The notes beneath the pieces are model-generated. The model saw only the letters and a program-made list of their open reading frames with translations, had not been told where the DNA came from and ran no database searches. A stretch of DNA of 64,000 bases from Candidatus Dechloromonas phosphoritropha (GTDB taxonomy: Bacteria > Pseudomonadota > Gammaproteobacteria > Burkholderiales > Rhodocyclaceae): contig JADKGN010000004.1 of NCBI GenBank assembly GCA_016722705.1, forward strand, positions 2,728,001 to 2,792,000. Direction: 5' to 3'. Below are positions 9,896 to 19,057 of the stretch, one piece after another; position 1 is the first letter of the stretch; each line of letters begins with the position of its first letter. A program made the translations under genes and the position numbers.

Positions 9896-12800
9896 GGCGT
9901 TTCTCTGGCGGGGCGGGGTGGATGTTGCCGAGGACGTCGACGTGGAATTTCTCAAGAGCCAGGGCAGTTCTTACGCCAATACTCGGAATTTCGCCTTTGT
10001 CGTTTGCCCGCCGGTGCCCATTCTTATTGCGGTCGTGTACCTGAAGCGTGATGTTAGATGGATTGGGTGGGCCTCCGTAGCCCTTGAAGTAACCGATGAT
10101 TGACTCGCCACCCCCCAAGGCTACTCGTACAAGATCGTTCGGATGTATCGAGAACTGGAACTGAAAGCTATCGTCGACTTGTGTTTCGCCATCCGCCGTG
10201 CAGTTTGGTAGCGCCTTGGCAACTCGATGATGCGCGTATGACGGAACAAGGTAGAACTTACTCGTCTTGGTGAAAACGTCTAACCTATGCAGGCTGTCGT
10301 TCTTGGCAATGCCGCCGCGTACCGGGATGCCGGAGAGTTTGTCGATCACTTTAGTGACAGAACGCACGATGGGGCCGGTCGGATTGCCGTCACGGTCTGG
10401 TTTGCGTAATGGCTTGTCTGCGGGAAAGGCTTTTTCTCCCTTGCCGCCGTGGGCCTCCAGCCGTTCGCGGATGGCGTCGTAGAGCCTGGCGTTGCGGTGT
10501 GGGTCAATCAATTTGTCGAGGTCTTTCAGCGTCAGGCTGGCGAGTGGCACTTTCTGCGTGACGCTGCCTTTTTCGCGCATTATTTCCGGTTGACCGTAGA
10601 TGGTGTCCTTGTGCGCGGCGCCACCGTTGCGGCGTTGCGGTGAGCGCGAGACGAACAGCGTCCGGAGTTCGTCGAGTGCCGCCGCGTCGTAGGTGCCAAG
10701 GTGAGTCATTTCGTTACGCAGCACGGACTCATCGTCGATTTTCAGCCGCGCTTCGAGTTCGTGATGGAAGTGCGGCCACGGCTCGGGGAAATGCTGCTTG
10801 AGCTGCCGGAACATCGCCGGGTCGACGATTTCGCCGGTGGTCGTGTCGACGAAGCCGGTGTGAACCTGCGTCAGTTCCCTGGTGCGCGAGTAATCGGCCA
10901 AGCGCTTGACCATGCCGTGGGTGCAGGCGGCAACGACGGCAGCATCCAGCGCGTGGTGGCGGTCGCTTTCGCTGCGGATTTTGTGGATGCCCCAGCGGGC
11001 GCGCAGGAAGGCCGTCATCTGCCCACTGAGGACGACGCAGCGTTTGGCCTCGCTGCCTTCCGCCAGCTTCAAATAGCGCTCGACGTAGTTCTTGAAGAAT
11101 TTGCAGATGTAGCGGGTGTCGTTGAGATTGCGTTCCTTGAATTCCTCGGCGTCCTTGACGCCAAACTCTTTGCGTAGCAGGCGGCTGCGCTTGGCGAGGC
11201 GATACGCCTTGGTCGATTCGACGAAGGCAACAAACTGCTGCCAGCGCAGGCTGTTTTCCGCACCACCCAGGTATTCGTAGGGCGTGCGGTTGCCTTTGTC
11301 GCGGTTTTCCCTGGCCAGCACCAAAACCTTGTTGTTCTTGCTGTCGTCGAAGCTACGCGAATAGGGCAAGGCATGGTCGATTTCGACATAGCCGGGTTCG
11401 AGCAGGCGTTCGAGGTCGATGGCGTCCAGTGAGTAAACGCATTTGCCGAGTTGTTCGCGATACAAGCGAAATTTCTCGAACTCGCCGCCTTTCGGGGTCT
11501 GTCCAAATTCTTCGGTAAACAAGGCCTTGTCACGTTCATTCCGCGCCCGGTATTCGTCCTGATCCTTCTTGATCTTGTTGCGCTCATCCAGTGGCCGGGA
11601 AAGATCGCGCGCCATCTCGATATTGACGGCCAGTGGCGAACCGTAGCGGCGGACGATGGCGTTGACCACCTTGCGCGCCTGATTCAGCGCCCGCAGCACG
11701 ACCGGGTTACGTGGTATTCCGCCAAGAGTCTCCCTTTCAATGCGCTCGCTGAAGATCATCTTGTCGACTTCACCAGGCTCCTTGCCGCGATGGTTTTCGT
11801 AGAGCGGCGGCAGGTACAGTTCCTTTTTGTCCTCCGGTTTGTGCAACTGGCTGTGGTGATAGCCGGCTTCGGCGCATGCTTCGTCGTAACGTAAGCCGCC
11901 CTCCATGTGGGGCGCGATCTTGTACAACGCCTTCAGCGACAGCGCGTGAAACTTGTCGAAGCGGATGTCGAGCAGGGACTCGACCATCTTTTCGTGGTTG
12001 GGGAGCGCCAGCTTGCTCAATTCAGCGCGGGCTTCGTCATCGTCCTTGTAGATGCTGAGCACGCGGGCGATTTCGTCCAATATTTCCGGTTGACCGCGAC
12101 AAGCGGCACCGGCGAGTCCTTCCCACTCGGTTTCCAGCCCGGCGGCCTTGAGTGTGGCGCGAAGTTCCTGCCAGGCCGGGAGCTTGACGAGTTTTTCCGA
12201 CTTGGGGTCTTTCCCGTCCTTGGTATGGCGCAGGCCGGCGAATTCGAATGTTTCCGGCAGCAGGCCGCTCCTGACCAGGGCGTTGTGGAGTTGCTTGTAG
12301 GTGAGATCGCTTGCCTGTTGATAAGGCAGCGGCAGGGCAATAGCACGTTCCTGCGCATTGAGCGGCCGCGTCTCGCCATCGAAAACGATACGCAGGTTGT
12401 TGAGGCGGGTGAGCCAGACGTGGCGTTCGGCGGTGAAGCTGGCTTTGGGGGCGCGATATTCGTCTTTCTCGAAAGTGCATTTGCCAAGCATCTTGAGCAA
12501 CGCTGCACCCGAGAGCGGTGGCTTCTGCATCCAGAACAGGCCGCTCTTGCGGTCGCCGCTGCCGAGAATGGCGGCTTCCAGCGATTCGCTGGCAAACGGG
12601 TTGCCCAGGCGCCCTTGTTCGGCGAACAGCTTTCTCAGTTCATCACCCAGAAGAACGCGCGACAGTGCCTTGGTGTATTCGCCGCGCTTGTTGCGTTGTG
12701 CGTCGGGAAACTCGGCCAGCACCATTTCCGCGATGCTGCGGTAACCCTTTTCTTCCATCAGACGTTTGGTGCCGGCCAGCCCCTGTTTAACCTTGCCGCC

Positions 12801-13232
12801 TTCGCTTTTGGCATCGCCATCCGCCTGCTTTTCCTCGGCGCGGCTGATCCAGTGAAAACCCCGATGCTTGCACAGGTGGTAGATGACGCGAGCCAATTCC
12901 TCGGGCGCCAGCAAACGATCGAGTCCCGCGACCCGAAGTTGCCATGGGGAAACCACAGACGGATTCTCGGGATGGAAAAGCCGCTTGTCCGCAATCAGGC
13001 CGTGGTGCGTGAGTTCGCGGGCCAGTTTCTTCAGCCGCCAGGCGCGTTGGGCAAGCCGGTGACGTGCGAGGCGAGCTTGGCGTCGGATCAGGTTGAGCGG
13101 GTCGCCTTCTTTGGCGGTTTCGGCCTTGTCGAAGGCGCGGACGCCAAGGTCGATGATGCGATCTTCGCCGAGCAGGCACCAGCCGACCGAGGCGATGCCG
13201 ATGTCCAGCCCAAGGGTGTAGCGGGTCTCCAT
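9882..13232 (-). CDS. cas9: CRISPR-associated endonuclease Cas9, type II-C, 1116 residues
   Basis: A compact Cas9 of the Neisseria type (NmeCas9 is 1082 residues). RuvC-I is at residues 5-20 with catalytic Asp10 (GLDIGIASVGW). The arginine-rich bridge helix is at about 49-72. RuvC-II shows Glu539 in NIEMARD. The HNH domain has VEIDH with His620 and Asn634 in SKNNK. RuvC-III has DRHHALDAA with Asp763. The C-terminal 250 residues form the wedge and PAM-interacting region, ending in the family-type stretch FQFSIHPNDLVRVALGG. All nuclease residues are present, so it should be an active dual-RNA-guided DNA endonuclease. It heads the cas9-cas1-cas2 operon; the tracrRNA gene is divergent from its 5' end. 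The PAM cannot be read from the sequence. Confidence 0.97.
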   Translation of the reverse strand: METRYTLGLDIGIASVGWCLLGEDRIIDLGVRAFDKAETAKEGDPLNLIRRQARLARHRLAQRAWRLKKLARELTHHGLIADKRLFHPENPSVVSPWQLRVAGLDRLLAPEELARVIYHLCKHRGFHWISRAEEKQADGDAKSEGGKVKQGLAGTKRLMEEKGYRSIAEMVLAEFPDAQRNKRGEYTKALSRVLLGDELRKLFAEQGRLGNPFASESLEAAILGSGDRKSGLFWMQKPPLSGAALLKMLGKCTFEKDEYRAPKASFTAERHVWLTRLNNLRIVFDGETRPLNAQERAIALPLPYQQASDLTYKQLHNALVRSGLLPETFEFAGLRHTKDGKDPKSEKLVKLPAWQELRATLKAAGLETEWEGLAGAACRGQPEILDEIARVLSIYKDDDEARAELSKLALPNHEKMVESLLDIRFDKFHALSLKALYKIAPHMEGGLRYDEACAEAGYHHSQLHKPEDKKELYLPPLYENHRGKEPGEVDKMIFSERIERETLGGIPRNPVVLRALNQARKVVNAIVRRYGSPLAVNIEMARDLSRPLDERNKIKKDQDEYRARNERDKALFTEEFGQTPKGGEFEKFRLYREQLGKCVYSLDAIDLERLLEPGYVEIDHALPYSRSFDDSKNNKVLVLARENRDKGNRTPYEYLGGAENSLRWQQFVAFVESTKAYRLAKRSRLLRKEFGVKDAEEFKERNLNDTRYICKFFKNYVERYLKLAEGSEAKRCVVLSGQMTAFLRARWGIHKIRSESDRHHALDAAVVAACTHGMVKRLADYSRTRELTQVHTGFVDTTTGEIVDPAMFRQLKQHFPEPWPHFHHELEARLKIDDESVLRNEMTHLGTYDAAALDELRTLFVSRSPQRRNGGAAHKDTIYGQPEIMREKGSVTQKVPLASLTLKDLDKLIDPHRNARLYDAIRERLEAHGGKGEKAFPADKPLRKPDRDGNPTGPIVRSVTKVIDKLSGIPVRGGIAKNDSLHRLDVFTKTSKFYLVPSYAHHRVAKALPNCTADGETQVDDSFQFQFSIHPNDLVRVALGGGESIIGYFKGYGGPPNPSNITLQVHDRNKNGHRRANDKGEIPSIGVRTALALEKFHVDVLGNIHPAPPEKRRGLA

Positions 13233-13237
13233 GATAT

Positions 13238-13267
13238 TTGCTCGTTCTTATTCGGAACGAGTAGAAT
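13238..13267 (+). promoter_or_regulatory. Putative tracrRNA promoter
   Basis: TTGCTC (13238-13243) and TAGAAT (13262-13267) are separated by 18 bases and lie six bases before the predicted start of the anti-repeat at 13274. It overlaps the 5' untranslated region of cas9 on the other strand, so tracrRNA and cas9 transcription may influence each other. Confidence 0.5.
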
Positions 13268-13273
13268 ACTCCC

Positions 13274-13376
13274 GTTGTAGTTTTCCGGGGTGAGAGCCGT
13301 TGCTACAATAAGGTGTCACCTTCGGGTGACGACCGAATCCGGCCCGGCAGGGAAACCTGCCGGGCCTTCTCATTTT
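13274..13376 (+). ncRNA. tracrRNA of the type II-C system
   Basis: Positions 13274-13296 (GTTGTAGTTTTCCGGGGTGA and following GAG) are the anti-repeat, complementary with one mismatch to the 3' part of the CRISPR repeat. The next bases CCGTTGCTACAATAAGG (13297-13313) match the corresponding segment of the N. meningitidis tracrRNA and close the upper stem. Two hairpins follow: GTCACC-TTC-GGGTGAC at 13315-13330, and a strong GC stem GGCCCGGCAGG/CCTGCCGGGCC at 13341-13366 with a T-rich tail, which acts as terminator. The transcript is on the + strand, divergent from cas9, between cas9 and fnr. Confidence 0.93.
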
Positions 13377-13428
13377 TGTTTCAGGGGTACAGAGAGACGG
13401 CTATCTATAGCCGTTCGCAACGCAACCG

Positions 13429-14169
13429 TCAGCCCCGGCGATTCATCAGCGCCTTGAGTCCGGCGACATCGAGGATCCGGACATGCTTCTGCTGGACGGC
13501 GATGTGGCCGTCTTCCTGGAAGCGTGAAAAGGTTCGTGAGACGGTTTCAAGCTTGAGACCGAGATAGCTGCCGATTTCCTCGCGCGTCATGCGCAGGTAG
13601 AACTCGGCATGCGAGAAGCCGCGCGCCGTGAAGCGCTGCGACAGGTTGAGCAGGAAGGCGGCGAGGCGTTCTTCGGCGCGCATGGTGCCGAGCAGCATCA
13701 TGACGCCATGGTCGCGGACGATTTCGCGGCTCATCACCTTGTGGAAATGATGCTGCAGGGTGTGGATTTCGCGCGAAAGTCCTTCCAGTCGCGAGAACGG
13801 AATGGCGCAGATCTCGCTGTCCTCGAGGGCGACCGCGTTGCAGGTGTGATGTTCGCTGCTGATGCCGTCGAGGCCAAGCAACTCGCCAGCCATCTGAAAG
13901 CCGGTTACCTGTTCACGGCCATCTTCGAGCAAGACATCGGTCTTGAAGAAGCCGCTGCGGATCGCATAGATGGCGTCGAACGGGGCGCCGAAGCTGTAGA
14001 GGCGGTCGCCACGCTTCAGGCGGCGACGATTCGACACGAGGTCGTCAAGACGGTGCAGTTCTTCGTCGGTCAGGCCGAGGGGCAGACACAGTTCGCGCAG
14101 ATTGCAGTTCGAGCAGGCGGTCTTGATGATCGCCAGAGAGATGGGCTTGCCGGCGGATTGTGGGGACAT
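13429..14169 (-). CDS. fnr: FNR-type oxygen-sensing transcriptional regulator
   Basis: A Crp/Fnr family activator with a complete set of Fe-S ligands. Cys19, Cys22 and Cys28 are in CSNCNLRELC, and the fourth is Cys110 in HHTC, the spacing of Escherichia coli FNR. The cyclic-nucleotide-like sensor domain spans residues 35-150, and the helix-turn-helix is EEIGSYLGLKLETVSRTFSRF. The ATG at 14169 is preferred, with GGACAGG eight bases upstream; an in-frame TTG at 14184 is less likely. FNR should activate anaerobic genes. The adjacent divergent hemN carries a well-placed FNR box, and the same box may give autoregulation. Confidence 0.93.
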   Translation of the reverse strand: MSPQSAGKPISLAIIKTACSNCNLRELCLPLGLTDEELHRLDDLVSNRRRLKRGDRLYSFGAPFDAIYAIRSGFFKTDVLLEDGREQVTGFQMAGELLGLDGISSEHHTCNAVALEDSEICAIPFSRLEGLSREIHTLQHHFHKVMSREIVRDHGVMMLLGTMRAEERLAAFLLNLSQRFTARGFSHAEFYLRMTREEIGSYLGLKLETVSRTFSRFQEDGHIAVQQKHVRILDVAGLKALMNRRG

Positions 14170-14186
14170 CAGCAACCTGTCCAAGC

Positions 14187-14228
14187 TTGATCCACGTCAA
14201 CCGGGATGGCCCGGAATCCGGGCATAAT
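14187..14228 (+). promoter_or_regulatory. FNR-dependent promoter of hemN (FNR box plus -10)
   Basis: TTGATCCACGTCAA (14187-14200) matches the FNR consensus TTGAT-N4-ATCAA except for one base. A -10-like CATAAT is at 14223-14228, which predicts transcription from about 14235. The box centre is then at about -41.5, the class II FNR-activation position. The divergent fnr start lies 18 bases to the left, so binding there could also affect fnr. Confidence 0.75.
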
Positions 14229-14254
14229 CAGTCCAGTCCTTGCCGGCTTGTTCA

Positions 14255-15658
14255 ATGAATTTCGCAACTGAAAACCTCGTCTTCGATCCCCAGATCATTC
14301 GCCGTTTCGATGTGAACGGCCCGCGCTACACGTCCTATCCGACCGCGGATCGTTTCGTCGAAGCTTTCGATTCCGATGCGGCCAGGCTGTGGCTCGGCAA
14401 ACGCACCATCGGCGGTATCGGTCGTCCACTCTCATTATACTTCCACATCCCGTTCTGCAACACCATCTGCTACTACTGTGCCTGCAACAAGATCATCACC
14501 AAGGATCACGGGCGTAGCGCCAAGTACCTGAAATATCTCGGGAAGGAGCTTGCACTGCAGAGCGAGAGCCTGGAAGGGCGCGATGGCGAACACGAGGTCA
14601 TCCAGTTGCACTGGGGCGGTGGTACGCCGACCTTCCTGTCGCACGATGAAATGCGCCAGTTGATGGGCGAGACGCGCAGGCACTTCAAGCTGCTTGATGG
14701 TGGCGAATATTCGATCGAAGTTGATCCGCGCAAGGTCGATTACGCCACGGTTGCCCTGCTCGGCGAACTCGGCTTCAACCGGATGAGCGTCGGCGTCCAG
14801 GATTTCGACGAGCGTGTGCAGGTTGCGGTCAACCGCGTCCAGAGTGAGGAAGAGACTGCCACCGTGATCGAGGCGGCACGCGCCAACGGCTTCAAGTCGG
14901 TGTCGGTCGATCTTATCTACGGGTTGCCGCAACAGACCGTCATGGGTTTCAACCGGACGCTGGAGCGTGTGCTGGCGATGGACCCCGAGCGCCTGTCGAT
15001 CTACAACTACGCGCATCTGCCCAGCATGTTCAAGCCGCAGCGGCGGATCGCCGAACCCGACTTGCCGTCGGCCGATACCAAGCTGCAGATCCTCGCGCTG
15101 GCGATCAAGAAACTGACCGAAGCCGGATATGTCTTCATCGGCATGGACCACTTCGCCAAGCCCGACGATGAGCTCGCCGTCGCCCAGCGCCAGGGGCGCC
15201 TGCACCGCAATTTCCAGGGCTATTCGACCTATGCTGACTGCGACATGCTGTCCTTCGGTATTTCGTCGATCAGCAAGGTGGGGCCGACCTACAGCCAGAA
15301 CGTCAAGACCCTCGATGAGTACTACGATCGTCTCGATGCCAGGATGTTGCCGGTGTTCCGCGGTATTGAACTGAATGCCGACGACATTCTCAGGCGTTCG
15401 ATCATCCAGGCGCTGATGTGTCACTTCGAGCTGTCCATCGAATCGATCGAAAGCGCGCACCTGATCGATTTCCACCAGTATTTCGCCGCCGAACTCGACG
15501 ATCTCAAGGAGATGGAGCGTGCCGGCCTGCTCGAGGTCGAACGTGACTGGATAACCGTCCTTCCGCCAGGGCGCCTGCTGGTCAGGATCATCGCCATGGC
15601 GTTCGACCGCTACCTGCGCGCCGATCGCCAGCGGACCCGCTACTCAAAGGTGATCTGA
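14255..15658 (+). CDS. hemN: Oxygen-independent coproporphyrinogen III oxidase HemN
   Basis: A 467-residue radical SAM enzyme that decarboxylates coproporphyrinogen III to protoporphyrinogen IX without oxygen in haem synthesis. The iron-sulfur cluster motif CNTICYYCAC (CX3CX2C with an extra Cys) follows LYFHIPF. The N-terminal RYTSYPTADRF and the later GGGTPTFL and GLPQQT segments are typical. The start codon at 14255 follows directly on the predicted FNR-controlled promoter. Length is normal for bacterial HemN. It is divergent from fnr, as in many proteobacteria. Confidence 0.96.
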   Translation: MNFATENLVFDPQIIRRFDVNGPRYTSYPTADRFVEAFDSDAARLWLGKRTIGGIGRPLSLYFHIPFCNTICYYCACNKIITKDHGRSAKYLKYLGKELALQSESLEGRDGEHEVIQLHWGGGTPTFLSHDEMRQLMGETRRHFKLLDGGEYSIEVDPRKVDYATVALLGELGFNRMSVGVQDFDERVQVAVNRVQSEEETATVIEAARANGFKSVSVDLIYGLPQQTVMGFNRTLERVLAMDPERLSIYNYAHLPSMFKPQRRIAEPDLPSADTKLQILALAIKKLTEAGYVFIGMDHFAKPDDELAVAQRQGRLHRNFQGYSTYADCDMLSFGISSISKVGPTYSQNVKTLDEYYDRLDARMLPVFRGIELNADDILRRSIIQALMCHFELSIESIESAHLIDFHQYFAAELDDLKEMERAGLLEVERDWITVLPPGRLLVRIIAMAFDRYLRADRQRTRYSKVI

Positions 15659-15735
15659 GGCGCGGCGATTCGGGAAGGACGCGGGAGTAAGGTATCCTTG
15701 CGCCGTGACTTCCTGCGCTGCCCCAGTCCTTCGAG

Positions 15736-16407
15736 ATGCCTGATTCCGGTTACCTGGCGCTGTTCCTCGTCGGCCTGCTCGGCGGTACCCACTGTGTCGG
15801 CATGTGCGGCGGCATCGTCGGGGCGCTTTCGCTCGGCGCGCCCGCGCGCTGGTCGATGCACCTCGCCTACAACGCCGGACGCATCCTGTCTTATGGCGTT
15901 GCTGGCGCCCTTGCCGGCGCGCTCGGCGCCGCCAGCCTGGCGCTGGACGGACCGGCGCCGGTGCGCCTGGCGCTCTATCTGCTGGCCAACCTGATGCTCG
16001 TCGCGCTCGGACTCTACCTGCTCGGCGTGACTCGGGCGCTGGCCTTTACCGAGCGTGCCGGCCAGCACCTGTGGCGTCACATACAACCGTTGACCCGCCG
16101 CTTCGTGCCGGCGAAGACGGTCGCCCAGGCTTTCCCGCTTGGTGTCCTCTGGGGCTGGTTACCCTGCGGGCTGGTCTATAGCGCGCTGACCACGGCCCTC
16201 GGCGCCGGGTCACCGGGGCGCGGGGCGCTGCTGATGCTGGCATTCGGGCTGGGAACATTGCCAAATCTGCTGCTGGCGGGCATCCTGTTGGCAAGGGTCA
16301 ATGAATTCGTCCGTCGCCCGCTGGTCCGCATGGCCTCGGGCCTGCTGGTGCTGGGCTTCGGCATCTACGGACTGATCGGCCTGACACGCCTGTTGCACTG
16401 GATCTAG
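15736..16407 (+). CDS. TauE/SafE-like (sulfite exporter family) membrane protein
   Basis: A 223-residue membrane protein with about six helices. The N-terminal helix carries GGTHCVGMCGG, and a second related motif WGWLPCGLVYSAL lies in the middle. These Cys-containing motifs are typical of the TauE/SafE-like subgroup found next to cbb3 oxidase assembly or copper genes, where a role in metal delivery has been proposed. Its position two genes upstream of copA supports a link to copper handling, but the substrate is not shown by the sequence. Ten bases separate it from uspA. Confidence 0.8.
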   Translation: MPDSGYLALFLVGLLGGTHCVGMCGGIVGALSLGAPARWSMHLAYNAGRILSYGVAGALAGALGAASLALDGPAPVRLALYLLANLMLVALGLYLLGVTRALAFTERAGQHLWRHIQPLTRRFVPAKTVAQAFPLGVLWGWLPCGLVYSALTTALGAGSPGRGALLMLAFGLGTLPNLLLAGILLARVNEFVRRPLVRMASGLLVLGFGIYGLIGLTRLLHWI

Positions 16408-16416
16408 GAGATAGCG

Positions 16417-16848
16417 ATGACCATGAAAATCCTGCTGCCGGTTGACGGCTCCGACTGCTCGCTGCGCGCGGTTGGCCATCTTCTCGCGCATGCCGCCTGG
16501 TTTCGGGAGGTGCCTGAGGTTCATCTGCTGCACGTACAGCCGCCGATCCCGATCGGTCACGCGCTGGCCCACGTCGGCAAGGAAACCCTGCACAGCCACT
16601 ACATGGAGGAGAGCTCTGAGCACCTGCTCGGCGCGGAGCAGCGGCTCGATGCCGCCGGCCGCGTCCACACGACCCACATCCATGTCGGTCAGCCGGCCGA
16701 GGTGATCGCCAGGATGGCCAATGATTTGGCGTGCGACCTGATCGTCATGGGTACTCACGGTCGCAGCGGCTTCGCCGGGCTGGTGATGGGGTCGGTCGCC
16801 AGCCGCGTGCTGCATCTGGCGGACTGCCCGGTGCTGCTGGTGAAATGA
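16417..16848 (+). CDS. Universal stress protein UspA family
   Basis: A 143-residue single-domain universal stress protein. It starts [15 protein letters not shown] and has the ATP-binding signature [17 protein letters not shown] near the C-terminus (G-2x-G-9x-G type). It is probably a nucleotide-binding dimer in the cytoplasm. Its stop codon overlaps the ATG of copA (ATGA), so the two are translationally coupled. Confidence 0.93.
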   Translation: MTMKILLPVDGSDCSLRAVGHLLAHAAWFREVPEVHLLHVQPPIPIGHALAHVGKETLHSHYMEESSEHLLGAEQRLDAAGRVHTTHIHVGQPAEVIARMANDLACDLIVMGTHGRSGFAGLVMGSVASRVLHLADCPVLLVK

Positions 16849-19040
16849 ACGAAGCGGCTGGAAGTGCCGTGGAAACATCGGTTAGCAGCAGCCGTGTTGT
16901 CGAATTTTCCATTGCCGGCATGACCTGCGCCGCCTGTTCGGCGCGTTTGGAAAAAGTTCTGAACCGGCAGGCGGGGATCGAAGCCAATGTCAATCTGGCC
17001 GCCGAGCGGGCGCGCGTCAGGCTCGACGGCGCTACCAACGAGGCGGCGGTGATTGCCGCGGTAGCCAAGGCCGGATTCACTGCCAGCGTTGTCGACAAGG
17101 ACACGCGGGCACGCGAAAAGGCGCGCCGCCAGGCTGATTACCAGCGCGAGATTCGCCGCTTCTGGATCGCCGTCGCGCTGACGCTGCCGCTGGTCGGCCA
17201 GATGTTCTTCATGTTCGGCGGCGACCATCATCATCCCGAACTGCCGCGCTGGCTGCAGTTCGCGCTGGCGACGCCAGTCCAGTTCTGGATCGGCTGGCGT
17301 TTCTACGATGGCGCCTTCAAGGCGCTGCGCGGCGGTGGCGCCAACATGGATGTGCTGGTGGCGCTCGGCACCAGCATGGCTTGGGGTTTTTCGACCGTGG
17401 TGACGCTGTTCGGGCTTGATCAGCACGTTTATTTCGAAGGCGGGGCGGCGGTCATTACGCTGGTCCTGCTCGGCAAATTGCTTGAAGCGCGGGCCAAGGC
17501 CCAGACGTCGGAAGCGATCGAATCACTGATCCGCCTGCAGCCGAAGACCGCGCGCATCGAGCGCGACGGCAAGTGGATCGAGATTGCCGTCGATGCGCTG
17601 ATGCCCGGCGATGTTTTCATGGTCCGCCCGGGCGAGAGCGTGCCGGTCGATGGCGAGGTGGTGGACGGCAAATCGAGCATCAACGAAGCAATGCTGACCG
17701 GCGAAAGCATGCCAGTGGGCAAGGCAGTAGGCGACAAGGTGTTTGCGGCGACAGCGAACGGCCAGGGTGTTCTCCATTGCCGCGCTACTGGCGTCGGTGA
17801 GCACACTCTGCTGGCCAGCATCATTCGCCTGGTCGGCGAGGCGCAGGGCTCGAAGGCACCGGTGCAGCGCCTGGCCGACCGGATTTCGGCAATCTTCGTG
17901 CCGGTTGTGTGCGTCATCGCACTGCTGACCTTCGCCGGCTGGTGGTTGTATGCCGGCAATTTTGCCGAGGCCCTGGTCAATGCCGTCGCCGTCCTTGTTA
18001 TTGCCTGTCCGTGCGCGCTTGGCCTGGCGACGCCGACGGCGATCATGGTCGGCACCGGGCAGGGCGCGGGCGCCGGTATCCTGGTCAAGAACGCCGAGGC
18101 GCTCGAGCGTGCGGAAAAGATTGCCGTGCTCGCGCTCGACAAGACCGGCACGCTGACGCGCGGCGAACCGCAGGTAACCGACATCGTGGCGCTCGCCACC
18201 GACGCCGACAGTGCCCTGCGTCTGGCGGCAGCGCTCGAACAGGGGTCGGAGCACCCGCTGGCGCGGGCGGTTCTGGCGCGGGCGGCGACCGTTGCGGTCA
18301 ACCCGGAAAAAGTGGCAAATTTCAGTGCCACACCGGGCCATGGCGTCGCCGGCGAGATCGCCGGGTGCGCGCTGCGTCTGGGCGCGCCGGCCTGGTTCGG
18401 CATGGCTGAAGATGTGGCGATCCTGACCTTGCAGCAGGCCGGCAAGACCGTCGTGGTGCTCGAAGAAAATGGCACGGCATTGGCGCTGTTCGCCATTGCC
18501 GATACGCTGCGCCCGACCTCGCGGGTGGCGGTCGAGCGCCTGCGTGCGCGTGGCATCCGGGTCGTCATGCTGACCGGCGACAATGCGGCGACGGCGGCGG
18601 CGATCGCCCATGAAGCCGGTATCGACGAATTCCGCGCCGGCATCCTGCCTGGCGCCAAGGCGGCCGTGATTGCCGAGTTGAAGGCCGGCGGGCTGGTGGC
18701 GATGGTCGGTGACGGCATCAATGACGCGCCGGCGCTGGCGGCGGCCGATGTCAGCTTCGCGATCGGCGCCGGGTCCGACGTTGCGGTCGAGGCCGCCGAC
18801 CTGACGCTGATCCGCAGCGACCTGTGCGGTGTCGACGACGCCATCGAGCTTTCGCACGCGACGCTTAACAAGATTCGGCAGAATCTCTTCTTCGCCTTTA
18901 TCTATAATGTACTGGGGATTCCGCTGGCGGCCTTTGGCTGGCTCAACCCGGTGGTCGCCGGCGCGGCGATGGCCATGAGTTCCGTTTCCGTGGTCTCGAA
19001 TTCCCTGTTGCTGAAGCGCTGGCGCCCGCGTGGGCGCTAG
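16845..19040 (+). CDS. copA: Copper-exporting P1B-type ATPase CopA
   Basis: A 731-residue heavy-metal ATPase. One N-terminal HMA domain carries GMTCAAC (Cys28, Cys31). The membrane metal site is CPC in [13 protein letters not shown], the phosphorylation motif is DKTGTLT, the nucleotide-binding motif is SEHPLA and the hinge is [15 protein letters not shown]. These are the features of Cu+ exporters of the inner membrane. The start at 16845 overlaps the uspA stop; the upstream frame lies inside uspA. A CopZ-like chaperone is encoded two genes downstream, which fits copper detoxification or delivery to cuproenzymes. Confidence 0.95.
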   Translation: MNEAAGSAVETSVSSSRVVEFSIAGMTCAACSARLEKVLNRQAGIEANVNLAAERARVRLDGATNEAAVIAAVAKAGFTASVVDKDTRAREKARRQADYQREIRRFWIAVALTLPLVGQMFFMFGGDHHHPELPRWLQFALATPVQFWIGWRFYDGAFKALRGGGANMDVLVALGTSMAWGFSTVVTLFGLDQHVYFEGGAAVITLVLLGKLLEARAKAQTSEAIESLIRLQPKTARIERDGKWIEIAVDALMPGDVFMVRPGESVPVDGEVVDGKSSINEAMLTGESMPVGKAVGDKVFAATANGQGVLHCRATGVGEHTLLASIIRLVGEAQGSKAPVQRLADRISAIFVPVVCVIALLTFAGWWLYAGNFAEALVNAVAVLVIACPCALGLATPTAIMVGTGQGAGAGILVKNAEALERAEKIAVLALDKTGTLTRGEPQVTDIVALATDADSALRLAAALEQGSEHPLARAVLARAATVAVNPEKVANFSATPGHGVAGEIAGCALRLGAPAWFGMAEDVAILTLQQAGKTVVVLEENGTALALFAIADTLRPTSRVAVERLRARGIRVVMLTGDNAATAAAIAHEAGIDEFRAGILPGAKAAVIAELKAGGLVAMVGDGINDAPALAAADVSFAIGAGSDVAVEAADLTLIRSDLCGVDDAIELSHATLNKIRQNLFFAFIYNVLGIPLAAFGWLNPVVAGAAMAMSSVSVVSNSLLLKRWRPRGR

Positions 19041-19057
19041 TTGCGGGAAGGGGTAGT

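Noticed and set aside
17429..18871. 480- and 444-codon - strand frames opposite copA
   Set aside because: Shadows of copA, with no motifs.
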